64,000 nt of DNA from Aplectana chamaeleonis (Eukaryota; Nematoda; Chromadorea; Rhabditida; Cosmocercidae), in the NCBI GenBank assembly GCA_029168955.1, contig JAPDOI010001379.1, forward strand, positions 122,616 to 186,615. Reading direction: 5' to 3'. Positions 33,482 to 46,736 of this stretch are shown here, piece after piece. The number at the start of each line of letters is the position of its first letter. Within the stretch, counting starts at the first letter, position 1. The notes under the pieces were generated by a model. That model had not been told where the DNA came from, ran no database searches, and was given only the letters and a program-made list of their open reading frames with translations. Both the position numbers and the translations under genes were made by a program.

Positions 33482-35123
33482 CTAAGCAGCCTCTAATTCA
33501 TGTAAGTACTTTTCAACAAGCTTTTTATATTGAGGAAAGGACGCTGGTATAGCGTACTTCTTGGAAAGTTTCAAGTATTCAGAGCCTGCTCTCTGTGTGA
33601 AGAATGAAGCTCTCAAGCAACTTTTTGCCCTCGAAAAATTCAATTTGAACTGACCCCCTCTGGTGTTAGACGGGGAAAATGTATAAAATTTGTTGACACA
33701 ATTAGGTATTTTACCGGAGATTATTTTGTAGATCATTATGAGATCATATTTCCTTCTGCGGTATTGTAAAGTCGACAGCTTAAATATTCTGTTACGGACA
33801 GAAGCCGAAGGAGTAGTCATGTAATCATATCCATGTAAACGCATCCAGAGCTTTCTAGTAAAACTATTTTGAACCGACTCCAGTCTCTCAATGCTGCGTT
33901 TTGAATTTGGGTTGAACACTGAAGTGCCATATTCTAGTAATGGACGAATATATGATTTGTAAGCTAGTATAAGGTGTTGTGGATGAATTTGTGGATAAAG
34001 CCTTGAATAGGTTGTATATGGCCCTATCTGCTCTATTTGCAATTGTTTCACAATGCTCATTGAAAGTGAGATGCTTGTCCAGTATGAAGCCTAAATCTCT
34101 CAATGTGTCTGTACTATCAAGCTCAAGCTCTCCAAGATTGTAAATGCATCTATCAACGGAATCTCCAAGATGGAGCACCTTGGTCTTGTTAGCTGACAGT
34201 GGGAGCTTCCACCTGGCTGACCAATCAGCAATTGAATCAATTGCCAATTGAAGAGCAAGACAGTCGCTACTGCTTTCGATATTTTTATATACCTTGATAT
34301 CATCAGCAAACATTTTACAGGAAACATTACATTGATTAGTTAGGCTGGGGATGTCAGAAGTGTACAAATTAAAAAGAATAGGTGAAAGGACACCGCCCTG
34401 TGGCACACCACTAGTAACTGGGTATGTTTGCGAAAACGATTCATTAATTTTTACTTGGAAAGACCTTCCAGTTATGAAGTTGTGTATCCATCTCACTATT
34501 CTAGGATGTATGCCAAATGATAAGAGTTTAGAAATTAGTTCCTCAAAAGGGACTTTTGTCAACGCTTTCGTAAAATCAAAGTAAATAATATCAACATTGA
34601 TTTTTCGATCAAGGGCTTTTGTCCAATCTTCCATTGCCGTTAATATTTGTGTTTCAGTGGACCTATGAGCTCTAAATCCATATTGATTATCAGGTATCAG
34701 CGAGCTAGTCTCGATAAAGGTAACCAGTGTCGATTTTAGGATCTTTTCGAAAACTCTGGCGAATACGGATGTAATGCTAATTGGACGATAGTTGGAAGCA
34801 AGATTATGAGGCGGTTTTTTCGGTATAGGTGTAATGAAAGATTGTTTCCATCGGGCGGGAATCTCACAATACATAAAGCTACAGTTAAATATGTGTTCCA
34901 GAGGGTAAGATATAGCAATCGCGATCTTACTAATGAAGTACGATAGTATCTCATCAGGAGTTGCAGAAAAAGAAAGCGGCAATTTACACAATATACTGTA
35001 GATAAGTTCTTTATGGAACCATACAGAACTATCCGCCGGTGAGTTAGAAGAATTCGTATGGGACCAGTCAACTGAGAAAGCCGAATCTTCGGAGAAAGAA
35101 GCTTGAAACTGTTTGGCAAACAT
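33482..35123 (-). pseudogene. retroelement ORF2 reverse transcriptase and C-terminus
   Basis: 35123-33888 holds, in order, IPARWKQSFITPIPKK, NYRPISITSVFARVFEKI, YGFRAHRSTETQIL, IYFDFTKALTKVPF (first catalytic Asp present, the usual AFDKV reads ALTKV), TSGVPQGGVLSPILFNLYTS and MFADDIKVYKNI (catalytic pair). A frameshift near 34.0 kb leads to 34060-33482 with SYIRPLLEYGTSVFNP, RLESVQNSFTRKLW and a basic tail. No zinc knuckle is seen at the end, unlike the other element. Confidence 0.92.
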
Positions 35124-35513
35124 AGACGCTTTGGCTGCATCAGAAAAGCTGAAACGCCAGCGTCGTCTTTATGTAGGAGTCCTCCGGTTTTCTTCATTCT
35201 AGAGTTGATTAGCTTGTAAAATGGAGCTTTGTTGGGACACTGGAGTATTTTCCGTTCAACGTAGCTGTTATACTTCTTGAGCAGACGATCAAATTTGTCT
35301 CTAATGAATTTGAAATCATTGATTGTTTCTGTGCTAGGATGAGATTGTGCTCTCCATCCAAGCTTTCTCTCGTTGAGCGAAAAGTCTAGAGAGGTGCGTT
35401 GGGAGGTTTTGATTATTAATAAGTTGCTTTTCTAGAGGAACAAATCTGGAAATGCACTGATGTAAAAATAGATAGAAATATTTCTGTACTTATCGTTAAC
35501 AAGTAAGTGTTCT

Positions 35514-36318
35514 TCAAGAAGCAAAACGCCAGTCTAGAGAGAGTAAGTATTGACATATAAGTTCGTAGTTGGCTTTCTTAAAAGATCTACGAAAACAGTA
35601 TCTCGGCGGATCAGCGTTTGTAGGAATACTGAACGATATCCGAGAGTGATCACTTGAGCCTATAGGCGAACTAACTGTAATGTCTTTCACTAGGTTTGGG
35701 TGGCTGCTAATAAGGAGATCCAGAACGTGGGTGCCAATGAGTTGGCACACGGATAAGCTGTTGAAGTTTGCACGCTTTGCACATTTCTACGAAAACTTTC
35801 GGAGATGGTGGATGAAAATGAAGGAGTGCGTTGACCAATTTATATCAGGCAAATTAAAATCTCCACTGATGATATATTGACCATCGCAAGTTGAAAGGTC
35901 ATTTAAAACCTTGGTGAGCTGGATTGTATTGTAGGTGTTACAGCTAGGTGTTCTGTAAACACAGACAAGCCTGATAGTACACTGTACTTGTTTTATATCG
36001 CAACAGAGAATTTCGTAAGCATCGGGAATAGATTCGACTCAAATAGAATCAAAAGCAATGGATCGTTTAACTAATATGAGTACACCTCCACCCCTTTTTG
36101 GAGTTTCTGTCACAACGTAGGTAATCGAAGTCATCACCCAAATCTCTCAGAATAGGTGCTAGGTCGAAAGAGTTGTTCAACCAAGTTTCTGTAATCATAA
36201 CAATATCATAATTAGATTTTTTGATCGCAAAATCAAGAAAACACATATTTTTTTGAATAGAACGAAGGTTGCAGTAAAGAAATTTCAACCTATTGACAAG
36301 TACCCGAGGAACACTCAT
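35514..36318 (-). pseudogene. retroelement ORF2 endonuclease part
   Basis: Starts MSVPRVLVNRLKFLYCNLRS at 36318. Endonuclease motifs are YDIVMITETWLNN, a frame change after RNSKKG near 36.10 kb, YIISGDFNLPDINW around 35.85 kb, then LDLLISSHPNLV and GSSDHSRISF (catalytic SDH) in the 35750-35514 stretch. At least two stops or frame changes break it. The ORF begins within the ORF1 stop codon, pointing to coupled translation in the active ancestor. Confidence 0.85.
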
Positions 36319-37169
36319 TAGTTTCCCACAGATGAAATCGATTGTGTACGCTGGAGAGCTGGACTAGAAGCAGTGACAGAAGCACGGCGAGCTAGTCTAG
36401 CTTCACGATTCCGCTCAATTTCAGCTCTGGTGAGCGAGGCCCGTATATAAATGCCTCTATTTGAAAATGAGCGCAACCTATGAGCTTTCCTGAGAGTAGA
36501 TTTCTGATAAAAAGTGGACGGGAGCACCAGCTTTAGGAGCCGCGGGCGGCCTTCCAGTGGTTTACCTAATCTGTATACCATCTGAGGGAGACATTCAATG
36601 TCGAGATGATTAAGGATTCTTAAAACACACTGAAAATCATGAGAAGCCCTATCTGTAGACAAAACAGCATTAGACCTGTCAACACCTGATATGACTACAG
36701 ACCTTAGTCTTTCATTTTCATGAAACGAATCGCCAGGGTTGGTTGCGGGGATAATTTGTGAATCAGCAGATGTACGAGCTTTTTCAGCAGCAGCCAGAGC
36801 CCGCTTCAAGTCAGCATTTTCGACGCGCAGTTGCGTATTATGCTCTTGAAGCTCCTGGTTTATGGTCAATACTGAGGATAGCTCATTTTGGACCTCAACT
36901 AAGGGACCAATAAGCGTTTTCAAATAAACCGGAATCTTCCTGTCGTTACGGAGTTGTTCCAGAACCACCGATATATCATCAGACTTCGTCGTGGAGACAC
37001 CATCTTGCCCAGTTGTAGGCCTCTTCGAACACTTCTGCAAAGAAGTCACAGCAGGGGAAGACATCTCTGACTGCTGTCGGCAGGCTATGACAAACCCGAA
37101 TCGCAAGCACTGGTATATACCTGTTCCGGTGGCTTGTGATACTCTTGAGTATTTCGGACCCCGCCACAA
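36318..37169 (-). CDS. retroelement ORF1 protein, intact frame
   Basis: 283 codons without interruption. Residues about 90-145 form a probable coiled coil (NELSSVLTINQELQEHN and following) and then a conserved region starting RLRSVVISGVD, continuing VLRILNHLDIECLPQMVYR and PRLLKLVLPSTFYQKSTLRK, ending in a basic stretch (RAEIERNREARLARR). This is the usual arrangement of RNA-binding, oligomerising ORF1 proteins of two-ORF nematode non-LTR elements. The true start may be one of the later methionines (for example MSSPAVTSLQKC), since the first residues look unlike the rest. Confidence 0.8.
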   Translation of the reverse strand: MWRGPKYSRVSQATGTGIYQCLRFGFVIACRQQSEMSSPAVTSLQKCSKRPTTGQDGVSTTKSDDISVVLEQLRNDRKIPVYLKTLIGPLVEVQNELSSVLTINQELQEHNTQLRVENADLKRALAAAEKARTSADSQIIPATNPGDSFHENERLRSVVISGVDRSNAVLSTDRASHDFQCVLRILNHLDIECLPQMVYRLGKPLEGRPRLLKLVLPSTFYQKSTLRKAHRLRSFSNRGIYIRASLTRAEIERNREARLARRASVTASSPALQRTQSISSVGN

Positions 37170-37920
37170 GGTTCCTCGCTTTATCAGGCCACAGAGATGA
37201 CAGTCAGACAGAATACGTGGTGAAGGCGACAGCCGAATCAGAATAGTGAGCTATAGACAAGCTGCTGAGGATGGAGTCTTGGTATCTCACGACCGCACGT
37301 GGGGAGCTCAGCTAATGAATGATCCTTGAGATACTGGGTCTCAAACTTGGGTAATTAAACCTTTCGGCTCAAACGTCCGCCACCCTAGCGCCTTAGGTCA
37401 AGATTAGTCCATTGGGTTGCAGAGGTCGAATTTTTTTGTCCACACTTTGCCCAGACGAGTTTCTGGGATCGCTGAACACAATCAGGGTTCGGCACGAGGT
37501 TTGGGCAAGGCTAAATTCTCTCAGACCCCCCTCTAAAAGCAAACTTTTGGCGATTTTCTCAGTCCCCCCAGAAGCGCGAACAAGTCAAATTTTTGGCGAG
37601 TTTCTCGGTCCCCCTCCCAGGAGCGGTATTTGTTGTTTGTGTCTGTTTTTGTTGTAAAATTGAAAGCAGAGGAATAACTTGTTTAAAAGATGTATAATTT
37701 AAAGAAGAGCAAGCATTTAAAAAACGAGACATTGACAGTGAATTAGATCACGGAGGAGTTTTTCTTGACGGACTACATGAAGCTGCCTGTGTTTTTGAAC
37801 AACTTAGCTATAGTATAGGTTTTGATCATAGTGAAGGCTCTCCTAATCTTGAATATAAAACGCAAAGGTTTGGACGTGTATTCAGAAATTGTGAATAATT
37901 TTTTGTTGGGAGCTGAGGTA

Positions 37921-38073
37921 TCCTCTGTTCCCTTATAAAATTTATTTCCATCCATCGCGTGCGTCTGCGCGCGTATGCTGCGTCTCCTTCTTCACACACT
38001 TTCTCGCTCTCTCTACCCTCGCTCCGCACAAGCGCGCGAGGGAACAGGATAGATTTGGCTCGGAACCAGAGGA
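37921..38073 (+). mobile_element. family C MITE, 153 bp, TA-flanked
   Basis: Ends TCCTCTGTTCC and GGAACCAGAGGA with TA on both sides (37919-37920 and 38074-38075). The interior is a strand-asymmetric run: GCGTGCGTCTGCGCGCG, a pyrimidine-rich stretch (GTCTCCTTCTTCACAC, TTTCTCGCTCTC) and CCGCACAAGCGCGCGAG. Confidence 0.88.
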
Positions 38074-38394
38074 TAAGCGGTGGAAGAGAAGAGAGGAGAA
38101 GATCAAGTGATTGGCAAAGGCCAAGAATACGAGATGTATTGAAGAAATAATTGTGTTTTCAAATTAATATGAGTTCGTAAGTTTATCTCGCAAGTCCAAC
38201 AAGAAAAGATCACTTCAGATGTATGGACTGCTAAATGGAAAGAGCGTCATCTAATTTTGTTTACTTTACGAATTTCTTTTTCCGAAACCCACTCATACAC
38301 GAAACACACGACATGGGTTCAATCCCGCAAGGTGCTTAATTCTTGCAAGACGTTGGACCTCACATTTTTTTTTGCAAAGTAAGGGTTACGAAAG

Positions 38395-38830
38395 TAGGAT
38401 AGTCGAGTTGAGAGTGGTATATTAACCTCATATACAAACTTTCACCGTCTAAGATGGACGCTGAAAGGCACTACACCGTTTGTCCCACACCTGCTGTAGG
38501 TCTTGTTCCTGCTGGAAGACCACATTTTCGCAAGGAATGAGTCAGGAGAATACGATATTATAAATCCAGCGTAGTCGAATATCCCCTATACTCACTTTCA
38601 CCGTCCAACATGAATGCTGAAATCACCGCTACAGTGTAAGGCCCTCACACATTTCTTCAGGTGTGGTCTCTCGCCGAAAGGGGCATTTTTGAAATTTAGG
38701 TGTCACGAGAGTAGAGATGATTTGAGTCCAGCGTGGTCGAATTTTACCCTGTATGCAAAGTCTTTACTGCTTTCAGTGTAGCGCCGAAGACCGCTACATT
38801 TGATAGCGGAACAAGGTGAAAAAACGTTCA
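38395..38830. repeat. degenerate tandem repeat, about 185-bp unit
   Basis: Two full and one partial diverged unit, each with AGTCGAATAT or GGTCGAATTTTACCC, then CACTTTCACCGTCC, GAATGCTGAAATCACCGCTAC, GTGTAAGGCCC and CGAAAGGGGCATTT-like blocks in the same order. No ORF. Confidence 0.65.
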
Positions 38831-40420
38831 AGTTCACAAACCTGAAGTAGGGTTTGAAAACAGCTGTAACTTAAGCTCCAAATGAGCTACCCGGGGTTTG
38901 AGTAAAACTAAGAAACTAAATTTGTAACTCTACATAATGAAGCCTTACCCGCTCATAGAGGACGCCTTACAACAAAGTTTACTAGGTGTGGACTTTTGAT
39001 GTTTTGAGCCCAAAAGTCCACACCTAGCCAACGGATCAATTTGCTTCGAACCCAATGTCATGATATGTCTTGAGACTGCCGCTTATAGTTATTGGACAGA
39101 TGCCTTCAGGAATCAAGCGGTTGATGTCCAGTTGGAAAACGGGGATGTCGTAAAATTTTTTTCGGAAAACAGGGTTCTGAGGAAGGACGTTGAAATTTTT
39201 AGGCTAAAATTGAAAAAAGCTCCCCAAGGCTCGTCAGTTGATTAGTGTTGATTGTTAAAAATGTTGTGTAGGGTTGATTACAACAAATCAAATAAAAATA
39301 CAAAAAAATTTCTCTGATAAATTGCGCTCCCCCAAATTTTCGAAAATATAATTCTTCTGGAGGGGACGATAATTTTTTCAACATTTTTAAAAATTTTGGT
39401 CATCTAGGAGGGGTTGTTGGATTTATCGAGGTCCGGGGCAACGGCCTGCTTGAGCCTGGATGCCTTGTTTGGAATGTTGGAGGTTTTTTTCGTAGCCGTG
39501 GTGCAAAACATATGAAATATGTTTTGCACCACGGGTTTTTCTCTTCAAATGAAGTTGATCTTTTTTGTGGAGCATTTTGAACAATGTAGAAAAGAATCTT
39601 CTTTGCTTCTGATAAAATATTTCCCTAACTAATAAAATGTGAATCGTTTTGAGGCAGCGGCTTCACTGACCCTCCTCTTGGTGTATTGCATGTAAGTGGC
39701 GCTATTTCTGATGTCTACTGAGTTGTACCTCCACAGATTGTAGTCCCTCGGATTGAATTGCACCCGACAACGGTGTCGCTTGGCAGTGAGTGTTATCGTT
39801 CTGAGTAATGTATGTGTGCTACATCTCTAGACAGACGGGCTGAAATCTTCGTCGAAGATGTCGCGTCAAAGCGCCTTTTTTGTGCTCAGCCTCCTGGAAT
39901 CGGTCAAATCCTAAAAATGGAGTCGTTAGGGGAGCGTAGTTCGCAAAGAAAGAAAACGGATTGGCTGCTTTGAGTGCTATTGCCACTGCGATTCAAGAAC
40001 ATACACGGAGAATATAAAATGCGTTAGCAGTGTACAGAATTGGTGTCTTAAAACGCAAAATTATGTGTCGGAGATCGTTGGAGTTTATTATGTTATCAAG
40101 CAGTGTCCGTTTGTTTTGCTTGAAATGAGCTTTGCATTCATGGAGACATCATTTATGGTACTGTTGTTAGAAAAGAAAGAACTAGGCAGGATCCATGTCG
40201 TTGTCCCGAACCTCCCGAACCTCGATGGAGCTACGTCCCTCCATTAGTGAGCAAAATTTCCCACGTCCCCGTTCGGTGACAGAAATGTCGAAAATTCTCA
40301 TGTCCCTCCATTTGGGCGAAAAAATCATGCTATTAATTTGGTATCGAAATTTTTGAAAAAAAAAGATATTGAAAATTGTAGTGTCCATGATCGACTTTCC
40401 ATGAATCTTGGCATACAAGA
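38831..40420. other. no supported gene
   Basis: Contains short local inverted repeats: AAAAGTCCACACCTAG at 39011-39026 against CTAGGTGTGGACTTTT at 38982-38997, and a perfect ATGAAATATGTTTTGCACCACG/CGTGGTGCAAAACATATG pair around 39497-39533. The plus ORF at 39060 (61 codons) has plausible residues but no splice support. Confidence 0.45.
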
Positions 40421-40427
40421 TGTAATA

Positions 40428-41532
40428 ATTAGTAGAGTAGTTAATAAAGCCGCGTCCAAGATGTTAACGATTTATCAGGCTAACGTTTTCGGCCTCGTCG
40501 CCTTCAATCAGAATTCTGGAAAATCAGCAGATGCGTCACTACCTCGTCAAACACACGATTAACTTTACAGAAACGCAGCAAAGGCCAGGAAAACCCGAGG
40601 AAATGCCGCACGTAAATACAAAAGCGCTGCACCGTTGTCACCTGTGGGCTGCTCAAAGAAAGGTGCGAAAAGGGGCCACCTCTAGTTAGCTGCAGGCAAG
40701 GTGGGTGGTATGATTGCGTGCGCTTCCTTCCGACATGAAAGACGTTGATATCACGCTCTTCCAGTGGTCAAAGGAAAGGCGTGAGTTCGCTGGTAATTGC
40801 TAGACACTCGTCTTTCCGATTCGATTTTGGGATTTTCAGACGTATTAATCCAGGAAAACGCTTCCAAAATCTTTATCGCTGGCGAATAGTAGGTGCGATG
40901 TGCCAAAAATTCTACCGGTAAGCCTCGAAGCCAGTTCGCGGATCAAGCAAGGAACACCTGAATGGGTTAAGAAAATCAATCCCTAGCACACCACTGGGAG
41001 CCCATCGTAGACAGCGTCACGGCAATGAGTTCCTTCTGAGCTTACCGGTAGAATTCTTTGGCACACGCACCCCAAATCACGCCAGCGCGAAAAAAATTTT
41101 GGAAAGGTTTTGGATTAATGCGAAAAGTCCAAAATGAATCGAAAATGAATCGAGTGTCTAGCAATACCAGCGAACTCGCACCTTCCTGACCTCTGGAGAG
41201 CGTGTGATATCAACGTCTTCATGTCGAGGAAGGCACGCAATCATACCCACCCACTGCCGCCTGACTAACTATTAGAGGTGGCCCTTTCGCACTTTCTGGC
41301 ACCAAAGGTGAGCAGTACAACTGCATTTGTGGCTACGTGCGGCATTTCCTGGCTTTCCTAGCCTTTTTGCGTGTCAGTCGGCCTGCTGCGTTTCTGTAAG
41401 TTAATCGTGTGTTTGACGAGTAGTCGCATCTATTTCTTGATTTTCCAGGCTCTGATGAAGGCGACGAGGCCGAAACGTTAGCCTGATAAATCGTTAACAT
41501 CTTGGACACGGCTTTATTAACACTCTACTAAT
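40428..41532. mobile_element. 1.1-kb near-perfect foldback palindrome
   Basis: Left arm 40428-40925 and right arm about 41035-41532 are inverted copies over roughly 490 bases each, from ATTAGTAGAGTAGTTAATAAAG outside to CTACCGGTAAGC inside, with a spacer of about 110 bases. The arms share GATTTATCAGGCTAACGT and GGCCTCGTCGCCTTCA. No ORF spans it and no clear TA/TTA duplication borders it; ATATTGAAAATT occurs on both sides (about 40366 and 41530). Confidence 0.85.
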
Positions 41533-41539
41533 ATTGAAA

Positions 41540-43280
<1,741 letters not shown>

Positions 43281-43285
43281 CTTAC

Positions 43286-43797
43286 TTTAGAAGCAGTGCT
43301 GACGGCAGAAACCGTCTCCGAATTCACCGGGAATCGAAAACCTGGTGCTCATTACAGCAACATGGTTGAAAAGAAGGATGAAAAGCAGCTCGAAATAGCC
43401 CTATATAGCCAAGAACATTGATGTGGAGCACACGCCACGCCCCTTGTCCTCAATTACCACCGATCAAATTAAACACTGAAAAATAAATCATAAGAAAGAA
43501 AACGAGAATCATTATATTGTAATCTATGCCATCATCTCCGACGTAATAGAACTCACTTTATTTGGTTATTACTTGTTTTCTCAAAAAACGGTTTTTCAGT
43601 TAGATATTTTTTTGATCTGGGGTCCTCGCGGGGAATGGATGTGGCTTGTATCCATATAAAGTGTAGAGTCACACACACAGCTATTTCATGCTCGTTTTGG
43701 CCATTCTTTCGACACTGTTGTTGCAAGATGCCCCCAACATTTCTATTTCCGGTAAAAACTCGGAGACCGTTTTCATCATGGACACTGCCCTTAAAGG
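43286..43797. mobile_element. probable family A MITE, diverged
   Basis: The right end reads CATGGACACTGCCCTTAA, close to the family A terminus. A matching left end (GAAGCAGTGCTGACGG) near 43290 is weak. The interior AAAAACTCGGAGACCGTTTTC resembles AAACTCGGACACC beside the copy at 58533-58877. Confidence 0.4.
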
Positions 43798-43933
43798 CTT
43801 CGTACGCACTGAAAACCACTCACCGTTTTTGGGCTTGAATCATTCGTTGGACCCGCCTGAGATCGTAGGTAGAGTTTGTCTGGTCACCTAAGCATTATTG
43901 TGAAGATATAGGAGATCGAATTCCTTCAAAAGA

Positions 43934-44101
43934 GGCGGGCCTTCCGGCAACCGTCTGGTACCAAATGGGAAAATGATCAGCTCAACAAATAGCTTATCGA
44001 CAAATGATACATCAACTTCCACCCATTCAAGCTTATCATTTGTTGATTAGCTGTTTTTTTTTTCTCATTTGATGTCAGATGGCTGTTGGAGGGCCGGCCT
44101 T
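43934..44101. mobile_element. hairpin element, 168 bp
   Basis: Arms of about 70 bases: GGCGGGCCTTCCGGCAACC on the left against GGCTGTTGGAGGGCCGGCC on the right, continuing through ATCAGCTCAACAAATAGC and its counterpart TTTGTTGATTAGCTG. A poly-T run interrupts the right arm. Confidence 0.7.
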
Positions 44102-44109
44102 TCCCAATA

Positions 44110-45240
44110 AACTCTACCCGACGTTCTCAGACGGGCCCGACCAATGATTCAAACACCACAAAAACTGTGAGTGGTTTCCAGCGCGTCTTTTCAGTAGCAA
44201 TTTCGACTTTCAAACCCATCGAAACCCCATTTGTTGTCTTTAGAGGATATGGCTCAGATAGCAATATCCACTGCCGCTGTCCCATTCATTCGCCACTACT
44301 TGGGTGGGTAGATCTCTCATGTTATGTAACGGCATTTGTCCTGGAAGGACGTCTAGAGCTTGCTTTTGCCAGCTGTCAGAAAGAGAACCAGAGATTGCTA
44401 GAGAGACACCGAATTTATTTTTTTCCGTCGCTGTGCACACTAAAATTGCAACTTTCTAGCAAAGTGGCGTGAACGTTAATGTGATCTAGGGACGGTTCGC
44501 CTATAATGCTGATCTCAACCTTATGAAGAATCTTGTAACGGATCCTTTCATTGTGTATAAGCCGATCGCCCGCGATTCCATTCGTTTTTCTGTACTCCAA
44601 GAATATGAGAAATTGGGAAATAGGTTTTCAGGATTCGGCTGCATTTTTTCGAGTTTTCTGAAATCGGGCGCGAAACGCCTCAAATGCGCGACAAAATGCT
44701 GTTTTCGGAACGCAAAACGCGGAAAAATTCAGGAAGTATCTTATGTTGTTTTCTGTACCAGGTGACCCGATATTTTCGCGTTCCGCAGCACTATCTGGGA
44801 TTTTTAAAATGCGGAAGCAGAATGCCAAAAATGCGGGTTTAGTGACGCAAAAACACTGAACTTCGCTCATCCCTACGCGCCATAACAGTGGAATAGAGCA
44901 AGATCGACTGGCAAACTATGGCCAACTATTCGGAAGTATGCTATATTGAATACCTGATGTAAGAAAGTAGTAAAGAGGGCCAATCAACTATGAGATCTGC
45001 GATCGCCCTCTTTCAATAAACGAATTGCGTTATAACTAAGGTTGTCTCATCATTATGATACTTGCTGGAAAACATGAAAATTTTGCGTAGAAGTTCAAAA
45101 ACTCTTGACTATACTCAAAAGAGATGTACAGAGTCTTTTTCACAATCTCGCGCAACAGATCCTAAGCTAAGAAATCCAGGGTGTTTCATCATTATATAGT
45201 AAGCAAAGTACACTTTTTTCAAATAACTCAGTATTTTTGT
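44110..45240. other. no supported gene
   Basis: Some low-level coding-like stretches on both strands, for example the 128-codon plus ORF at 44086, but the frames conflict and no acceptor/donor pairs enclose them. Possibly decayed pseudogene or repeat sequence. Confidence 0.4.
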
Positions 45241-45242
45241 AG

Positions 45243-45399
45243 GTTTGGAAAGCGATTCGATCTTGCGTTATTAGCGCAAAGTATAGTGATGTTCATCTGT
45301 ATGATCTTCATGTTGGAGATTGCTGTCAGGATGAACCGAAAGCACACGCCAAAGACCCAGCAAAAATCAGTATTGAGTGAGTTTTTTTGTGATGAATGA
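45243..45399 (+). CDS. exon encoding a membrane helix and basic tail
   Basis: Acceptor TATTTTTGTAG ends at 45242. The frame starts with one base completing a codon, then FGKRFDLALLAQSIVMFICM and IFMLEIAVRM, a single strong transmembrane helix, followed by a basic tail NRKHTPKTQQKSVLS. Either a GTGAGT donor at 45377 ends the exon in phase 1, or translation reads SEFFCDE to TGA at 45397-45399. Helix plus basic cytoplasmic end suits the last segment of a small multi-pass protein. The phase fits the exon at 17111-17195 if that uses its GTGTGA donor, which would imply a 28-kb intron. It may equally be a separate gene. Confidence 0.55.
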
Positions 45400-45438
45400 G
45401 TTTTTATATTATTCTTACTGTTCCCTGGTGGGAAATGG

Positions 45439-45606
45439 GGCGTGTTTATACTTTGGCCGCTTAGCGTCGCGCCAGTGCATTCCTATAATATTGGTCACGC
45501 GGCGCGGCAGCGCATTTTTATAATAGTGATCACGCATCACGTTTTTTTCAATATTATTGGAATTCACTTTGATGTTCGGTTTGGCGGCGGAAGTATACAC
45601 GACGCC
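45439..45606. mobile_element. MITE, 168 bp
   Basis: Inverted ends GGCGTGTTTATACTTTGGCCGC and GCGGCGGAAGTATACACGACGCC. The terminal sequence is close to that of the element at 57360-58003 (GGGTCGTCTATACTTCC), so both probably use the same transposase. TTA follows the right end but the left side does not match it. Confidence 0.72.
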
Positions 45607-46736
45607 TTAGACCTGGGGGTAGCTGCTGTGGCTCTCAGTCAAGCACCGTTCTATACTTGTAGAAAAATGTATTTTCCAAGGTTCAGGAGCTGACTTCGTA
45701 TTCTCAGCTCAGGGAATTCAAGCGATTCCCAACTTTTCATGCATATTTCATTCTATGGAACGCTTTGCGTGATTGCAGCGTTCGTTTCAGTTTTTTCGAG
45801 GTCTGGACAGCGTGCAGCGCTGTTTTCTGAACGGAAGTTGTCTATCACGCCCGGCTGGCTAATTACCTCTGTCTCAGAGAGCAAAAAGCGCTGTGTTGTT
45901 GCCCTTAGTGTGATCAGGGCCTGAAGATATCCTTTAATTAGATGCTCGATTGATTTTGCTTTGGCTACCCAGAATGAGCTGCGAAGTTTCCACCTGCAGA
46001 ATGTGATGTGCAGAAGAGGGGCATGCATATTTTCGCGTTGTATCCGAAATAGCTGAACGTTCTAAAAGTCTTGTCCAGAACTGCCGTAAGGCCCGCAAAT
46101 GATGTTTCACGGAGGTTTTCTGTTTGGAAATGGCACTATAGCGGAATCCATTGAATCGTCTATCAAAAGAATACGAGAGAAAAATACCGTAAACCATTTC
46201 TAGCCCCCGTCAATCTCCGGGCGGCCTCATTTTCGTTCTTTCGGCATTGTCTGAAGACACCTGGGCGACAAACTTCTTGGTTAAATCCTTGGTAAGCGCT
46301 GAGAACCACTTACCGTTTTTCGTTTTTCATTATTTGGTTGGGCCCATCTGAGAATGAAACGACAGTTCGTTGGGTCAGCAACGCACTATTCTGAAGGTAT
46401 AAATGATAAAGGATAAAGTTCTCGGCGTATTTTAATACCTCTGGGAATGCGTCCCACAACCGACTGCTATTCAGAATGCGTGTTGGGCCTATACAATGCC
46501 TTGCCCAGGAATATAGAAGCCTTGGTTGGTCTTTGGCGAGGATCGATCACTCGATCGTGTGGACGACAGTGGCTCCTCTTGCCACTGCTCCATAAGCACC
46601 CTGGTGGGAAGATATAGAAGATTGAATGCCCTTAATCTTCTCAAAAAGGCCGGCCCTCCGTCAGTCATCGGGCACAATTTGCTGCCAGCCATAATAGGAA
46701 TTCCTAGCGATTCAGCGCAACTGCTTAAAAACTATA

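Larger units (their letters stand above)
33335..37330 (-). mobile_element. non-LTR retrotransposon with two ORFs, disabled in ORF2
   Basis: Minus-strand element: ORF1 (37169-36318), endonuclease (36318-35514, broken), reverse transcriptase and C-terminal domain (35123-33482, broken), then a short AATAAAT-type tail at 33335-33355. The ORF1 stop and ORF2 start overlap as TAATG at 36320-36316. The 5' border near 37.33 kb is a guess. A different lineage from the 21-24 kb element: separate ORF1, FADD catalytic pair, A-rich tail rather than GAA repeats. Confidence 0.9.
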
